A stretch of DNA of 64,000 nt from contig NC_068569.1 of assembly GCF_025698545.1 (NCBI RefSeq), forward strand, positions 21,390,001 to 21,454,000, given 5' to 3'. This DNA is from Gossypium raimondii (lineage: Eukaryota > Streptophyta > Magnoliopsida > Malvales > Malvaceae). How positions within the stretch are numbered: the first letter of the stretch is position 1; every line of letters begins with the position of its first letter. Below are positions 1 to 11,165 of this stretch, one piece after another. The position numbers and the translations under genes were made by a program. The notes beneath the pieces are model-generated. The model did not search any database and was not told the DNA's origin. It saw only the letters and a program-made list of their open reading frames with translations.

Positions 1-151
1 ACATGCAAACACATTTCAAAATTTACATTGGTTGTAAAAAATAATTTGGCCAAGAAAGAAGAACAGACTAAACAATAGTAACACTACCTGACATAGAGAG
101 CTGCTTAGCGTCCCAATTACTCAATTTACTACACACCTATTCTACAACAAA

Positions 152-436
152 CTACAATGTAGAGTTAGAAACTCTGTTATAGAATAACGACACTCCTAAA
201 AACATTTCAATATCTTGCTCCCTTTGTAAGCCAAGTAAACTACTTAGCATGTTACTAAGATCATCACCCACTCCTTCAGAAAAGAAAATATTGGTTTTCT
301 GGGCATTGACTCGATGGCCTAAGAAATTACATAAACGATGAAAAATTCCTTTAAAGATCTGAACATGCTTTAAGTCTGCTTTCGAAAAGATTACAAAATC
401 ATTTGCAAAGAACAAATGTGAAAGATTTGGCCCCAT
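152..436 (-). pseudogene. LINE (non-LTR) reverse transcriptase fragment
   Basis: A 94-codon open stretch resembles the catalytic palm of plant non-LTR retrotransposon reverse transcriptases. It shows an F-A-N-D box where the family has F-A-D-D, followed by a segment typical of plant LINEs (GHRVNAQKTNIFFS). The Asp-to-Asn change would hit a metal-binding residue, so the piece is probably dead. No endonuclease or further RT domains are joined to it. It lies on the same strand as the LINE RNase H remnant near 2140-2880, but in the wrong order for one intact copy, so they are separate or rearranged fragments. Confidence 0.75.
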
Positions 437-1174
437 TTAGATAGTTTGATTTGTTAAAAAGAACCAAAGAACTAAATGGATCCGATGGCTTGGTTTGATT
501 TCAATTTGCAAAGAAAAACAAAATACTGCAAAGTAACATCATTTCTTTCCACGGTTAGAGTAAAATATCTTAAATGATCTTTGTTTGCCCATCTTTTATT
601 TACAAATGACTCATTATTCTTTCCTGAAGTTGAATAAAGTAATTTTCAAAGGATAAGGCTTTGTCAATTAAGAGGTAATGATTCCATGATTTGTTCTTTT
701 GATAATAAGGGAAAGTTCACTAGTACTTTTTTACTAAAGGAATTAAAAGAAGGCATTAAAGAGAAGGCAATTAAGGAAAGCAATAAAGCAAAATCGAGTA
801 CAGCACAAGTTGGGTGGGAGACGGTAAATACTACCAAATATTTCTTACAAAAATCTCATCCTTGAACAATAGGTGTAATTGTTACAGATATTTGTAAAAA
901 GGTCTTAAATGGAAGAGGTAATAAGGTTGATATTATTTCGGTTTGGTCAAATTTTGAGTCCACTTTGAGTAGCTAATGATTGGAATATTAAGAATCCATT
1001 AACTTAATAGAATATGAAAAAAATTTATATAATTTTACAATTATTATTTAAATTAATTCACAGTTTCAGCAACGACAACAATGACAACATTCCTATGCCA
1101 TCAATATTATATTGTATCAATCAAGATAAAAAATTCACACATTATTATCTATACATATTCCCTTAATTTTTTGC
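437..1174. other. AT-rich spacer, nothing recognised
   Basis: No open frame, RNA gene or repeat was recognised between the LINE fragment and the PMEI pseudogene. The part next to the pseudogene would be its 3' flank. Confidence 0.5.
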
Positions 1175-1794
1175 CTAATACTCATTTGGATTTTCAAGCT
1201 CAAGAGTTGATGTTATCTCATATCCCATTGAGACATAATATTTCATAAATCGATTCCCAGCAAGGAGTCGAGGTGCTTGAACCTTTGCGTTAATCAGTTC
1301 CTTTTCACAATTAGCAATTTCAGTACCTATAACAGCTACATCATAGTTTGCGGTTTGGGGATCTTCAACCAATTCTGAAGATACCATTTCAAATGATAAG
1401 ATTGCATATTTGTAAGCCTCAACGCAACAATTAAGAGCTTTCAAAGCCTGGGGAGAACCTGGTTTCTTAATTATTTCATTATATACATCCAATGTTCCTT
1501 TTCATTATATACATTCAATGTTGCTTTGGCATTTACTGCTCCTAATTTCATAATGAGGGTTCCTAATTGGGTTGTATCCATTGCCGCAATAACTTCGTGA
1601 GTTGAAAGTGCTTTCAGGCAAAACCTGCGATTTTGAATTGCCTTGCCATTGCATAAATTTTCTACTAGTTGCGAAGAAGGTATCGGGAGGGAAACATTAG
1701 CCTTTGGAATAATTGCACTTGTTGGCAAAGAAGAAAGCGAAAAGATTGATAAGAAAATAACTACAACTAAGCATATTTGATTTGGAGGAGCCAT
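1175..1794 (-). pseudogene. PMEI-domain protein, frameshifted by a 26-bp tandem duplication
   Basis: Two overlapping minus-strand frames together span a complete plant invertase/pectin methylesterase inhibitor. The upstream frame (1794 to 1471) has a hydrophobic signal peptide and the first cysteine pair (LCNG and RRFCLKAL). The downstream frame (1492 to 1175) has the later conserved cysteines (LNCC, ANCEKEL) and the NYDVAVIG segment. The frames break at a direct repeat: a segment starting TTCATTATATACAT occurs at 1475 and again at 1501 (plus strand), a 26-bp offset that is not a multiple of three. The domain order matches the intact PMEI at 17050-17592, so this is probably its duplicated and now broken relative. 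A functional protein would inhibit pectin methylesterase or invertase in the cell wall. Confidence 0.85.
1475..1526. repeat. 26-bp tandem duplication causing the PMEI frameshift
   Basis: Two copies of about 26 bp (1475-1500 and 1501-1526) differ by a few substitutions (ACATCCAATGTTCC versus ACATTCAATGTTGC). The offset shifts the frame of the PMEI pseudogene. Confidence 0.85.
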
Positions 1795-2139
1795 TTTCTT
1801 GTTGACTATGATATGAAGATATTTTTAATTACAAATTTTGATCTTGTGATTTTTTTAATTTCTTTTACTAGTTTTTATAAAGGTAAATCAAATCTATTTT
1901 TTGAAAATTCTTAGTTACAAGAACATACATTATTATCAATTATAACAAAAAAGTTATTTTAAAAATTTTTTAACAAAACTAATTTAGTAATTTATTTTCT
2001 AATATAAGTGGTTGCCATTACAATTTTATTGATTTTTCTCTTATTATTGAAAAATTTGGTTGCAATTTTTTTTTTGTGTGTGTAAATAAAACTAATCAAC
2101 TATACTAAATAATTATAAACGAAATCTCAACTACTTTAT

Positions 2140-2880
2140 CGAACTCAAATTCACCTAACATCTCCTCAAGGAAATTAACAAACACCTACACCTCTGTATT
2201 CCTATCGGAAGCCATCTTAGTAAGCCTATCAGCAACTTGATTCCTCTCTCTCAAAATATACTTGACTTACCATTGCTCTACAGTTTTTAGAAACAAAGGA
2301 ATCCTTCTTATCAAAGGTAAGGACGAACTGGCCAAGTAATTAACCTACAAAGCTTTAACGACTTCCAAGCTATTTGTATGTATCAACACATTCTTGTACC
2401 CCTTCTCTGAATAATGGCCAAACCATCAAGAATCCCCTGAAGTTCAACTTCAAAATAGAACAGCTCCCCAAATAGTGGTTATATCCCTAGATCCATTCTC
2501 CATTTTGTTTGCATATAATACACCTAGCAGCAGCAGCAAAACTTTTTCATTCCTAACAGCCCCATCGATATATAGATGCATCCAATTTCCTACTAAAAGA
2601 CTTTCAGAATCAATACCGAGATATCTAGACAGGTGACTCTTATAGGTTGAATTGTATTGTTTTGCCTAGTTTACGAGAATCTTAATAATTTTAGTAAAAC
2701 TCCCTATTTTTCCATATACGCCAAGCTATGAAACCAAAGAGACTAGATTAAAGGAACCCCACACTCGGCATCCACACTGAAGAACACAAATTAGTCTCCA
2801 TCCAATCTAGAAGACTTCTGGAGAAGAACTGGGGCCGATGATTAACAGGCACAATCCACATCCAAACCCCGAACAAGATT
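2140..2880 (-). pseudogene. Degenerate LINE C-terminal region (RNase H-like domain)
   Basis: Reading the minus strand with several frameshifts and stops gives the C-terminal RNase H-like (RVT_3) domain common in plant LINE-derived proteins. The first acidic motif is visible as LYIDGAV around 2550-2570, and the terminal VADRLTKMA-like segment lies near 2200-2230. Upstream on the same strand (about 2650-2880) are traces of the zinc-finger RVT tail. It is too broken to encode protein. Boundaries are approximate. Confidence 0.6.
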
Positions 2881-3695
2881 TTATATTATAATATGATGTA
2901 GTGAACATGCTTGTGAATTTAAAGTATTGAATTGATAGACATTATGATTGTCGTTGCTCTTGCAATGAATGTGGCACCTTGTAGCTCAGACCTGACGATC
3001 GAGTCAAGTATGGGGTGTTATAGGACATGTAAGATATATTGTCAGTCTAGACAATCACACCTATGTCTCTATCTTCTAACAGCCATCCGCTCCAATACCC
3101 AAACATTCATTGAATCAATTTGCTTGAATTTCGATTCTTTAAACTACAATCCATTTAGATTGCCTACTAATAGAAGTTGTCTTCTCACACCATCATCCTT
3201 CCACGTAATGTAACTTAATATTAGTTAAATGTTTGGTAATCATTAAGCCAATATTTACTTATACATTTTTCTTTGCACACAAAAATCTTTAAGTATAAAT
3301 ACAAAATATAATAATGTGAATGATGAAATAAGTACACTAAAAGTACTAAATCCCAACAAGCTCAACATGTTTTTTTAACACAAAAAAAGATGATAAGGCA
3401 TCATATTCTTTTTAAAAAAATAAATTCGAATGAATTTGGAGTATGCATCAATAAAGGATATGTAATACTAAACTCCATTAGAAAAATAGAGAGTTGATCC
3501 CTATAAATCCCCAACAACCTGCTGCAATGGAGAATTATACTTAGTAACAGAAACCAAGTTCACAAGCTGAACACAACATACGAAATTTATTTCTAGGAAG
3601 TATCAATATTACATTACTACAAACTTTGAACCAAAACTTCAGTTGATGGCTAGCCAAGTCCGCAACATATCATAGCTTGGAGACCGAACAGTAGC
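2881..3695. other. Intergenic, no gene recognised
   Basis: A 93-codon plus-strand frame at 2932-3213 has no recognisable domain. Positions about 3037-3110 weakly resemble the 3' end of the plant-mobile-domain pseudogene near 41445-41520, including a shared AATCACA(C/T)CTATGTCT motif. This may be another decayed copy of that tail. No other structure was seen. Confidence 0.4.
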
Positions 3696-4489
3696 TGTAA
3701 CACCACCATACCCGACCAGATTGCCGAGTCAAGGCATCAGGATGCCACATTCGTTGCCGAAGCAACTACTAAAAATTTCAAATCAATTTATTATATTATT
3801 TAATTAATGTAGATCATTAACTAATTTTAGTAACAATTAAATTTATGATAGAACTAATTATGAGTTAAAGGAGCTCATTAAAACATCCACAATTGATCAA
3901 ATGTCAAATTGTAAAGTTCAACGCTTTATTTTTATTTATTTATTTTATATCATTACTTGAACCGTATTCGGATGTCATAACGCCAATTCATTTTACATAT
4001 CATCCACTTACCTCTATTTCTAATCTTAAGTCCTTATACAAACATGATATTCAATCAAAGATAACAAAGTTTATAAAACTAACACAAATATTAAAGTTTT
4101 ACAAATAAGACCATTGGAGGACTTGCACTTGCAAAATTAGTTTACCCACTTTATATATATTTCATATTTATTTCTAAATTATGCCAATCAATTTAATTCT
4201 TCATAAAATTTTAACAAAGAATTCAATATCACATCAATTAACAATTATGTACTTATTATTTTGTCAATTCTTTTAAAACATCACATCAATTAACAATTAT
4301 TTACTTATTATTTTATCAATTCGTTTAAAACATACTCACATGTGTTAATCATTCCATCACCTACAACCATTTTGAAACATTTCAAATTCATTTACTATAT
4401 ATATACATTCATATATTTTTCAACATCCTCCTCTCAATTCCACATCATTTATGTATATATTTGTTAGAATCTGTACCTTTTAGTATATA

Positions 4490-4494
4490 ACATG
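4490..4494. repeat. Target-site duplication ACATG, left copy
   Basis: ACATG directly precedes the 5' LTR and recurs at 10616-10620 directly after the 3' LTR. This is the 5-bp duplication expected for a Ty3/Gypsy insertion. Confidence 0.9.
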
Positions 4495-6079
4495 TGTAAT
4501 TGCCTAAATTCAAAGTTATCAAAACAGTAGTTTTGAGGCCACAAATTCGATGAGGAAAAATTTAATTTTCTTATATTTTTATGGTCTATTATCTCACAAA
4601 ATGATTTCGTGAAAATTTCGTTCGAAAATTTTGACATTTGGGCACTCAATTTAGTCAAAAGAACAAAATTGTAAAAAGTGCAAAAGTTGAGTTCTACATG
4701 TTAGAGGTGTCCAATTGTTATGAAACTTTAAATTGGAAGTCCTTATATGGTAATGAGACCATTGGTTAAGATGGTAGACAAAAATGGACATGAGATAAGT
4801 GAAATAGGAAATTTTTAAGTTAGGGGAAATTTGGTAATCTAATAATAAAAAGAATTAAAAATGGAAAAAGATGGCCAAAAATATCATCTTCTTCATAATG
4901 AACGAAATCAGCAAGGGGGAATCCATATTTAGGGTTTTTCAAGGTTCCAATCTTCATAGTAAGTGATTCTAAGCACCGTTTTTAACGCTCTTTACGTTTC
5001 TGAGATCCCGGTAGCTTAATTTAGCTTATTCTAGCAATAATTTAACCTAGGGTTTATATTTGGAAAAAATCCATAGGTAAAAAGTGTTTATTTTGATGTT
5101 TTATGATATAATATGAAGCTATAAATTATGTTAAACAACTTTTTCTAGTCGATTTTAAGCGAAAACGAGTAAAACCCCATAATCGGTAAAATACCTAATG
5201 TTCATAAATACATGTTAGAGTGGGAATTTGATGTTGTCATAGAAGAGAAAAATGTTCAACATGTTATAAAACATAAGAATAAGAGATGAAGTTTATTTTC
5301 CAAGCCTTGGGGCAAAAATGTAATTATGTAAAAGTTTAGGGGCAAAATCATAATTTTGACAAAGTTAGAGTCGAGGGCTGTTTTGATGAATGTGAGTATT
5401 AAATAAGTTAAATTTTCTATTTTAGATCAAGAAGAATGAAACTCGAGGTTAGACGAAGGGAAGAATAAAGTTGAAGACTAAGTTGGTGAATTGGGTTATA
5501 TTTGGTACCGAGGTAAGTTTACGGTAAATAAATGCAATATTTCAATAATTATTTTTAATGCTACTATTTTACATCAACTATGAATTTATTTCATGAATTT
5601 GTTTGATGTTGATTCAAGTATAAAATGATAAAGAATTAATATTAAAAAGTCTCGTTGATACATGAGGAAAGTATTGGATACAAATGTCATGAAATTTGGG
5701 TAAAGAGATCCCATGTAAGACCATGTCTGGGACATGGCATTGGCATCCTTAAGATCATGAGAGGTCCCATTTAAGACCATGTTTAGGACATGGCATTGGC
5801 ATCCTTAAGATCATGAGAGGTCCTATGTAAGACCATGCCTGGGACATGGCATTGGCACCGAGACGAGAGGTCCCATGTAAGACCATGTCTGGGACATGTC
5901 GTTGGCACTGAGATGAGAGGTCCCCTGTAAGACCATGTCTGGGACATGGCATGGGCACCGATATGAGAACATCCCATGTAAGACCATGTCTGGGACATGG
6001 CTTTGGCATGTTACGATCAGAAGAGACCCAAGTATCATTATTGTTCCAATGTGGCTCAACGGGCTAGTAAACGAATCAT
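4495..6079 (+). repeat. 5' LTR, 3' part deleted
   Basis: Starts TGTAATTGCC and matches the 3' LTR at 7839 until the phrase AACGAATCATG near 6079. The next bases come from the RNase H coding region instead of the remaining LTR. It contains six units of the palindrome repeat. Confidence 0.9.
5703..6006. repeat. LTR-internal array of 50-56 bp palindrome-bearing units (6 copies)
   Basis: Units begin GTAAGACCATGT at 5715, 5771, 5827, 5877, 5927 and 5978 (spacing 56, 56, 50, 50, 51). Each carries CCATGTCTGGGACATGG or a variant, whose 7-bp arms CCATGTC/GACATGG are perfect inverted repeats around a 3-base loop. Long open frames on both strands here are by-products of the repeat. Confidence 0.9.
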
Positions 6080-7838
6080 GTATTTGCATTGAAAATATGG
6101 CGGCATTATTTGTATGGTGAAAAGTGTCATATTTATACTGATCACAAAAGCTTGAAATATTTGATGACATAGAAAGATTTGAATTTGAGACAACGCAGGT
6201 GGCTTGAATTGATAAAGGATTATGATTTAGTTATTGATTACCATCCGGGTAAGGCTAATGTGGTAGCTGATGCTTTGAGTCGAAAATCTCTGTTTGCTTT
6301 ACGAGCTATGAATGCCCGGTTGTCACTGACTAAGATGGTTCAATCATAGCTGAAATGAGAGCTAAATCGATATTTCGTCAACAAGCATGTGAAGCTCAGA
6401 AAAATGATGAGAAGTTACAGGCTAAACGGGTACAATGTGAGTCAAGTAATGATTCAGAATTTCAAACTGGGACTGATGGTTGTTTATTATTCATAGGTAG
6501 AGTATGTGTACCGAAGAATTCTGAGCTTATACAGAAGATTCTACACGAAGCCCACAGCAGTACTATGTCTGTACATCCGGGGAGTAATAAAATGTATAAC
6601 GACTTGAAAAAATGTATTGGTGTCCAGGTATGAAACGTGATATCTCTGAGTTTGTATCAAAATTTTTAGTATTTCAACAGGTTAAAGCTAAACATCAAGT
6701 GCCTTCGGGGTTACTTCAGCCAATCACTATACCGAAATGGAAATGGGAAAGAATCACTATGGATTTTGTATCTGGGTTACCGTTGTCTCCGAGGAAGAAA
6801 GATGCCATTTGGGTAATTGTTGATCGATTGACAAAGTCCGAGCACTTTATTCCGGTATGCATAGACTATTCTTTAGATAAATTGGCTGAATTGTACGTAT
6901 CTGAGATTGTCAGACTACATGGAGTGTCTGTCTCTATTATATCAGATAGAGACCCCCGATTTACGTCTCGTTTTTGGGACAAATTACAAGAAGCTTTGGG
7001 TACTCAGTTGCATTTTAGTATTGCATTTCATCTTCAGACAGATGGCCAATCTGAACGTGTAATTCAGGTATTGGAAGATATGCTCCTATGTTGTATATTA
7101 GAGTTTCAAGGTAATTGGGAAAGGTATCTACCTTTGATTGAATTTGCTTACAATAACAGTTATCAGTCCAGTATTAAAATGGATCCGTATGAAGCTTTGT
7201 ACAGTAGAAAATTTAGAACACTGTTATATTGGACAAAGCTCAGTGAAAAGAAGATACACGGGGTTGATTTGATCTGGGAAACAGAAGAAAAAGTAAGGCT
7301 GATTCGGGATAGTCTAAAAGCAGCTTCCGATCGTCAGAAGTCATATGCCGATCTTAAACGAAAAGAGATTGAATTTCAGGTGGGTGATAAGGTATTTCTA
7401 AAAGTGTCTCCTTGGAAGAAAGTTCTCTGGTTCGGTCGAAAAGGTAAATTGAGTCCAAGATTTATCGGACCATATAAAATCATAGAAAGAATTGGATCGG
7501 TTGCTTATAGATTAGCATTACCACCGGAACTCGATAGAATTCATAATGTTTTTCATGTATCTATGCTACGACAATATCGATCAGATCCTTCACATGTTAT
7601 TACTCCAACAGAAGTGGAGATTCAATCGGATATGACTTATAATGAAGAACCGGTTAAGATATTAGCACGGGAAACCAAAGAGCTTACAAACAAAAAGATA
7701 AAATTGGAGAAAGTATGATGGAAAAAGCACGAGATTGAGGAAGCGACATGGGAACCGGAAGAGACAATGAGGAAACAATACCCGAATCTCTTTACTGGTA
7801 AGATTTTCGAGGACGAAAATCCTAAAATGGGAGAGAGT
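6080..7838 (+). pseudogene. Tekay pol remnant: RNase H end, integrase, chromodomain
   Basis: The remnant opens inside RNase H ([10 protein letters not shown] near 6138-6170) and continues through broken frames into the integrase zinc-binding region (frame 6355-6633). The integrase core and C-terminus are in frame 6612-7718. All three DDE residues seem present: IWVIVDRLTKS, IISDRDPRF, and the E of SERVIQVLED. The chromodomain (VKILARETKEL onward) is cut by a TGA at 7716-7718, where the sister element at 57351-57947 reads through. A one-frame shift also separates the zinc-binding and core parts. In an intact element these parts insert cDNA, and the chromodomain directs it to marked chromatin. 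This copy could not do so alone. Confidence 0.88.
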
Positions 7839-10615
7839 TGTAATGGCCTAAATTAAAGGTTATCAGAACAGTGGTTTCGGGACCACAAATCCGATGAGGA
7901 AAATTTTATTTTTCTTATATTTTTATGGTCTACGATTTCACAAAATGATTTCGTGAAAATTTCGTTCGAAAATTTTGACGTTTGGGCACTCAATTTAGTC
8001 AAAAGGACAAAATTGTAAAAAGTGCAAAAGTTGAGTTCTACATGTTAGAGGTGTCCAATTGTTATGAAACTTTAAATTAGAGGTCCTTATATGGTAATTA
8101 TACCATTGGTTAAGTTGGTAGACAACAATGGACATGAGATAAGTGAAATAGGAAATTTTTAAGTTAGGGGCAATTTGGTAATCTAGTAATAAAAAGAATT
8201 AAAAAGGGAAAAAGATGGCCAAAAATATCATCTTCTTCATAGTGAATGAAATCATCAAGGGGGAAGTCATATTTAGGGTTTTTCAAAGGTTCCAATCTTC
8301 ATAGTAAGTGATTCTAAACCCCGTTTTTAATGCTCTTTACGTTTTTGAGATCCCGGTAGCTTAATTTAGCTTATTCTAGCAATAATTTAACCTAGGGTTT
8401 ATATTTGGAAAAATACTCATAGGTAAAAAGTGTTTATTTTGATGTTTTATGATAGAATATGGATCTAGAAATTATGTTAAACAACTTTTTCTAGTCGATT
8501 TTAAGCGAAAAACGAGTAAAACCCCACAATCGGTAAAATACCTAATGTTCATAAATAAATGTTAGAGTGGGAATTTGATGTTGTCATAGAAGAGAAAAAT
8601 GTTCATCATGTTATAAAACATAAGAATAAGAGGTGAAGTTTAATTTCCAAGCCTTGGGGCAAAAATGTAATTATGTAAAAGTTTAGGGGCAAAATCATAA
8701 TTTTGAAAAAGTTAGAGTCGAGGGCTGTTTTGATGAATGTGAGTATTAAATAAGTTAAATTTTCTATTTTAGATCAAGAAGAATGAAACTCGAGGTTAGA
8801 CAAAGGGAAGAATAAAGTTGAAGACTAAGTTGGCGAATTGGGCTATATTTGGTACCGAGGTAAGTTTACGGCAAATAAATGCAATATTTCAATAATTATT
8901 ATTAATGCTACTATTTTCCAGCAACTATGAATTTATTTCATGAATTTACTTGATGTTTATTCAAGTATAAAATGATAAAGAATTAATATTAAAAAGTCTC
9001 GTTGATACATGAGGAAAGTATTGGATACAAATGTCATGACATTTTGGTAAAGAGATCCCATGTAATACCATGTCTGGGACATGGCATTGGCATCCTTAGG
9101 ATCATGAGAGGTCCCATGTAAGACCATGTCTGGGACATGGCATTGGCACCGAGACGAGAGGTCCCATGTAAGACCATGTCTGGGACATGGCGTTGGCACC
9201 GAGATGAGAGGTCCCCTGTAAGACCATGTCTGGGACATGGCATGGGCACCGATATGAGAACATCTCATGCAAGACCATGTCTGGGACATGGCTTTGGCAT
9301 GTTACGATCAGAAGAGACCCAAGTATCCTTATTGTTCCAATGTGGCTCAACGGGCTAGTAAACGAATCATGTGCATGAAAGTTCAGTTAAAAGTAAAAAT
9401 GCAAGCTCAGGTGAGTTATAAGATTTAAGAATTTATTATATTAACAATTGATGTTCAATGATGCAGCAAGAGAAGAGTAAGTTATGAACACAAGTATACT
9501 AAGTAAACAAGTAAAAGAACTAGAATGAAATTAACTAAAGAGTAAACTAGAGATATAGGCACTTGAGTTTAATTAATTGTGTTAAATGTTGTTAATTATT
9601 TGCTAGTAAACTTACTAAGTTATATGCTTACTTCTTTCATTTTTCTTTCTCTGATAGTATTGTAAAGCTGCTTCAGGGATCCTAAAGAAGTCAGAGATCA
9701 TCTACACTATCAAGAACAACTACTCGGTATTCTATGATGAAACACGTTTGAGTTATGGCATGTATAGGGATTTAGTTATTTTGCATGTTTGTAATTATGA
9801 TTTTGCTAAAGAATGATGTGTAAGTATTTGATGATGAATGGTTATTAAAATGGTTAAATATGAAGGTGTTTGTTGTTACAAAAGTCTAGGTGATAAATTA
9901 TGCATGGAAATCATGAAAGGGTAAAATTTTGCAAAGAAACAGAATTCAGGCAGCACAGTGACGTGACTTTGAAAACATCACCTAGGATAGTATAAAATGA
10001 ATTAGAGGATGTATGATATATATATAATGAAATATTACTGAGTCTATTTTCATGGAAAATTAACGGTTTAACAAAAGGAATTTTATATTTTGAGATATGT
10101 GAATTTTAGTGAGACAGGGTCAGATCTGTTTTTGGAGTCCCCTATTCTGAGTTTAGAAAATCACTAAAAATTGTAAAAAAAACTATTTATGAGTTGTAAT
10201 TTATATTTCTAGATTCCTTATTGAGTCTATTTTCTGTAGGAACAAGCAAGAACACCATATGAAAATCCTACAATGAGAAAACTTATTTTTAGTGGCAAGA
10301 GGTCAGGACAGTCGAGTGATGAAATAGGGGAGAATTTAACTAATAAACTGTACTAATTTGCTGAACCAAAAATTCTAAAAATTTTATGGTAGGAAAATAT
10401 ATGAGTCTAGTTTCAGGAAAAAATTGCAGAAATAAATTTTGAGTCTCGTAGCTCGAATTATAATCAATTTAGTAACTGTTGCGCGATTGGACAAATTTGC
10501 TGTAAATAGTGAAATTAATTTTCAAAAAAAAGTTTTTATGCTCTGAATTAGTAAGATAAGCTAAGTAATGCCTCATGCTCGACTCCGGCAACAATCTCAG
10601 GTAAGGGGTGTTACA
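7839..10615 (+). repeat. 3' LTR of Tekay element (2,777 bp)
   Basis: Runs from TGTAATGGCC after the purine-rich tract (AAAATGGGAGAGAG) to GGGGTGTTACA. It contains five copies of the palindrome unit (9050-9300) and is followed by the TSD ACATG. Confidence 0.92.
9050..9300. repeat. Palindrome-unit array in 3' LTR (5 copies)
   Basis: Same unit as at 5703-6006 (core CCATGTCTGGGACATGG), at about 50-53 bp spacing. There is one unit fewer than in the partner 5' LTR, so the array changed length after insertion. Confidence 0.9.
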
Positions 10616-10620
10616 ACATG
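10616..10620. repeat. Target-site duplication ACATG, right copy
   Basis: Matches 4490-4494. Confidence 0.9.
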
Positions 10621-10789
10621 CTTATATGTAACATTATCTATAATTCCACTATTTACTTATGTGTTTATATCAAAATTGTTTACTTGAGTTATAGTCACTA
10701 AATTATTTATATATTGAGCTACAGAATTTAAAATTAAGATTCACTTGATGTTTTTGAAGCTAGACTCAAATATATTTTTACCATAGAAA

Positions 10790-11165
10790 TTTTTGTCCTC
10801 GAAAATCTTACCAGTAAAGAGGTTTGAATATTGCTTTCTCAGTGTTTCCTCGGGCTCCCAGGTAGCCTCTTCTACTCCATGTCATTGCCAGAGGACTTTT
10901 ACTAAAGGTACCCTTTTTATTTTTCAATTATTTCTTCTCACATGCTAGGATTCTGATCGGTTCTTTACTGTATGTCATGTCAGGCTAAATCTCAGCCTCC
11001 ATCAGAGAGATAACATTGGAAGGATCTGACCAATACCATCGTAACATAGACACATGAAAAACATTGTGAATTCTGTCAAGATTTGGCGATAAGGCTAATC
11101 ATTATGTAACAGGTCTGATTCTATCAGTGATCTCATATAACCCGATAACTCGTGGACTTGACATA
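10790..11165 (-). pseudogene. Ty3/Gypsy integrase C-terminus and chromodomain remnant
   Basis: The minus strand reads, with stops and frameshifts, a segment ending LDRIHNVFHVSMLRWYWSDP, then a chromodomain ending ATWEPEETLRKQYSNLF and the GKIFEDKN terminus. This parallels the C-termini of the two Tekay elements. Several stops rule out function. It joins LTR-like sequence on both sides, which suggests internal deletions like those in the nested element. Confidence 0.8.

Larger units (their letters stand above)
4495..10615 (+). mobile_element. Tekay-type Ty3/Gypsy chromovirus, internally deleted
   Basis: A plus-strand element bounded by TGTAAT..TGTTACA and by perfect 5-bp TSDs (ACATG). It has a truncated 5' LTR (4495-6079), a 1.76-kb internal remnant (6080-7838) and a full 3' LTR of 2,777 bp (7839-10615). 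The internal part starts inside RNase H and keeps only RNase H, integrase and chromodomain; gag, protease, RT and the 3' part of the 5' LTR are gone. It belongs to the same family as the element at 50443-60693, as the LTRs and integrase align by eye. It inserted into the minus-strand Gypsy relic. It is non-autonomous. Confidence 0.92.

Noticed and set aside
3893..4108. 71-codon frame
   Set aside because: Lies within the presumed minus-strand Gypsy LTR tail. No domain.
8957..9358. Overlapping frames of 70-115 codons on both strands in LTR palindrome arrays (also 5755-6170, 51683-51970, 59087-59457)
   Set aside because: They translate the repeated palindrome (CPRHGLTWDL-like strings) in several frames at once and lie inside LTRs.
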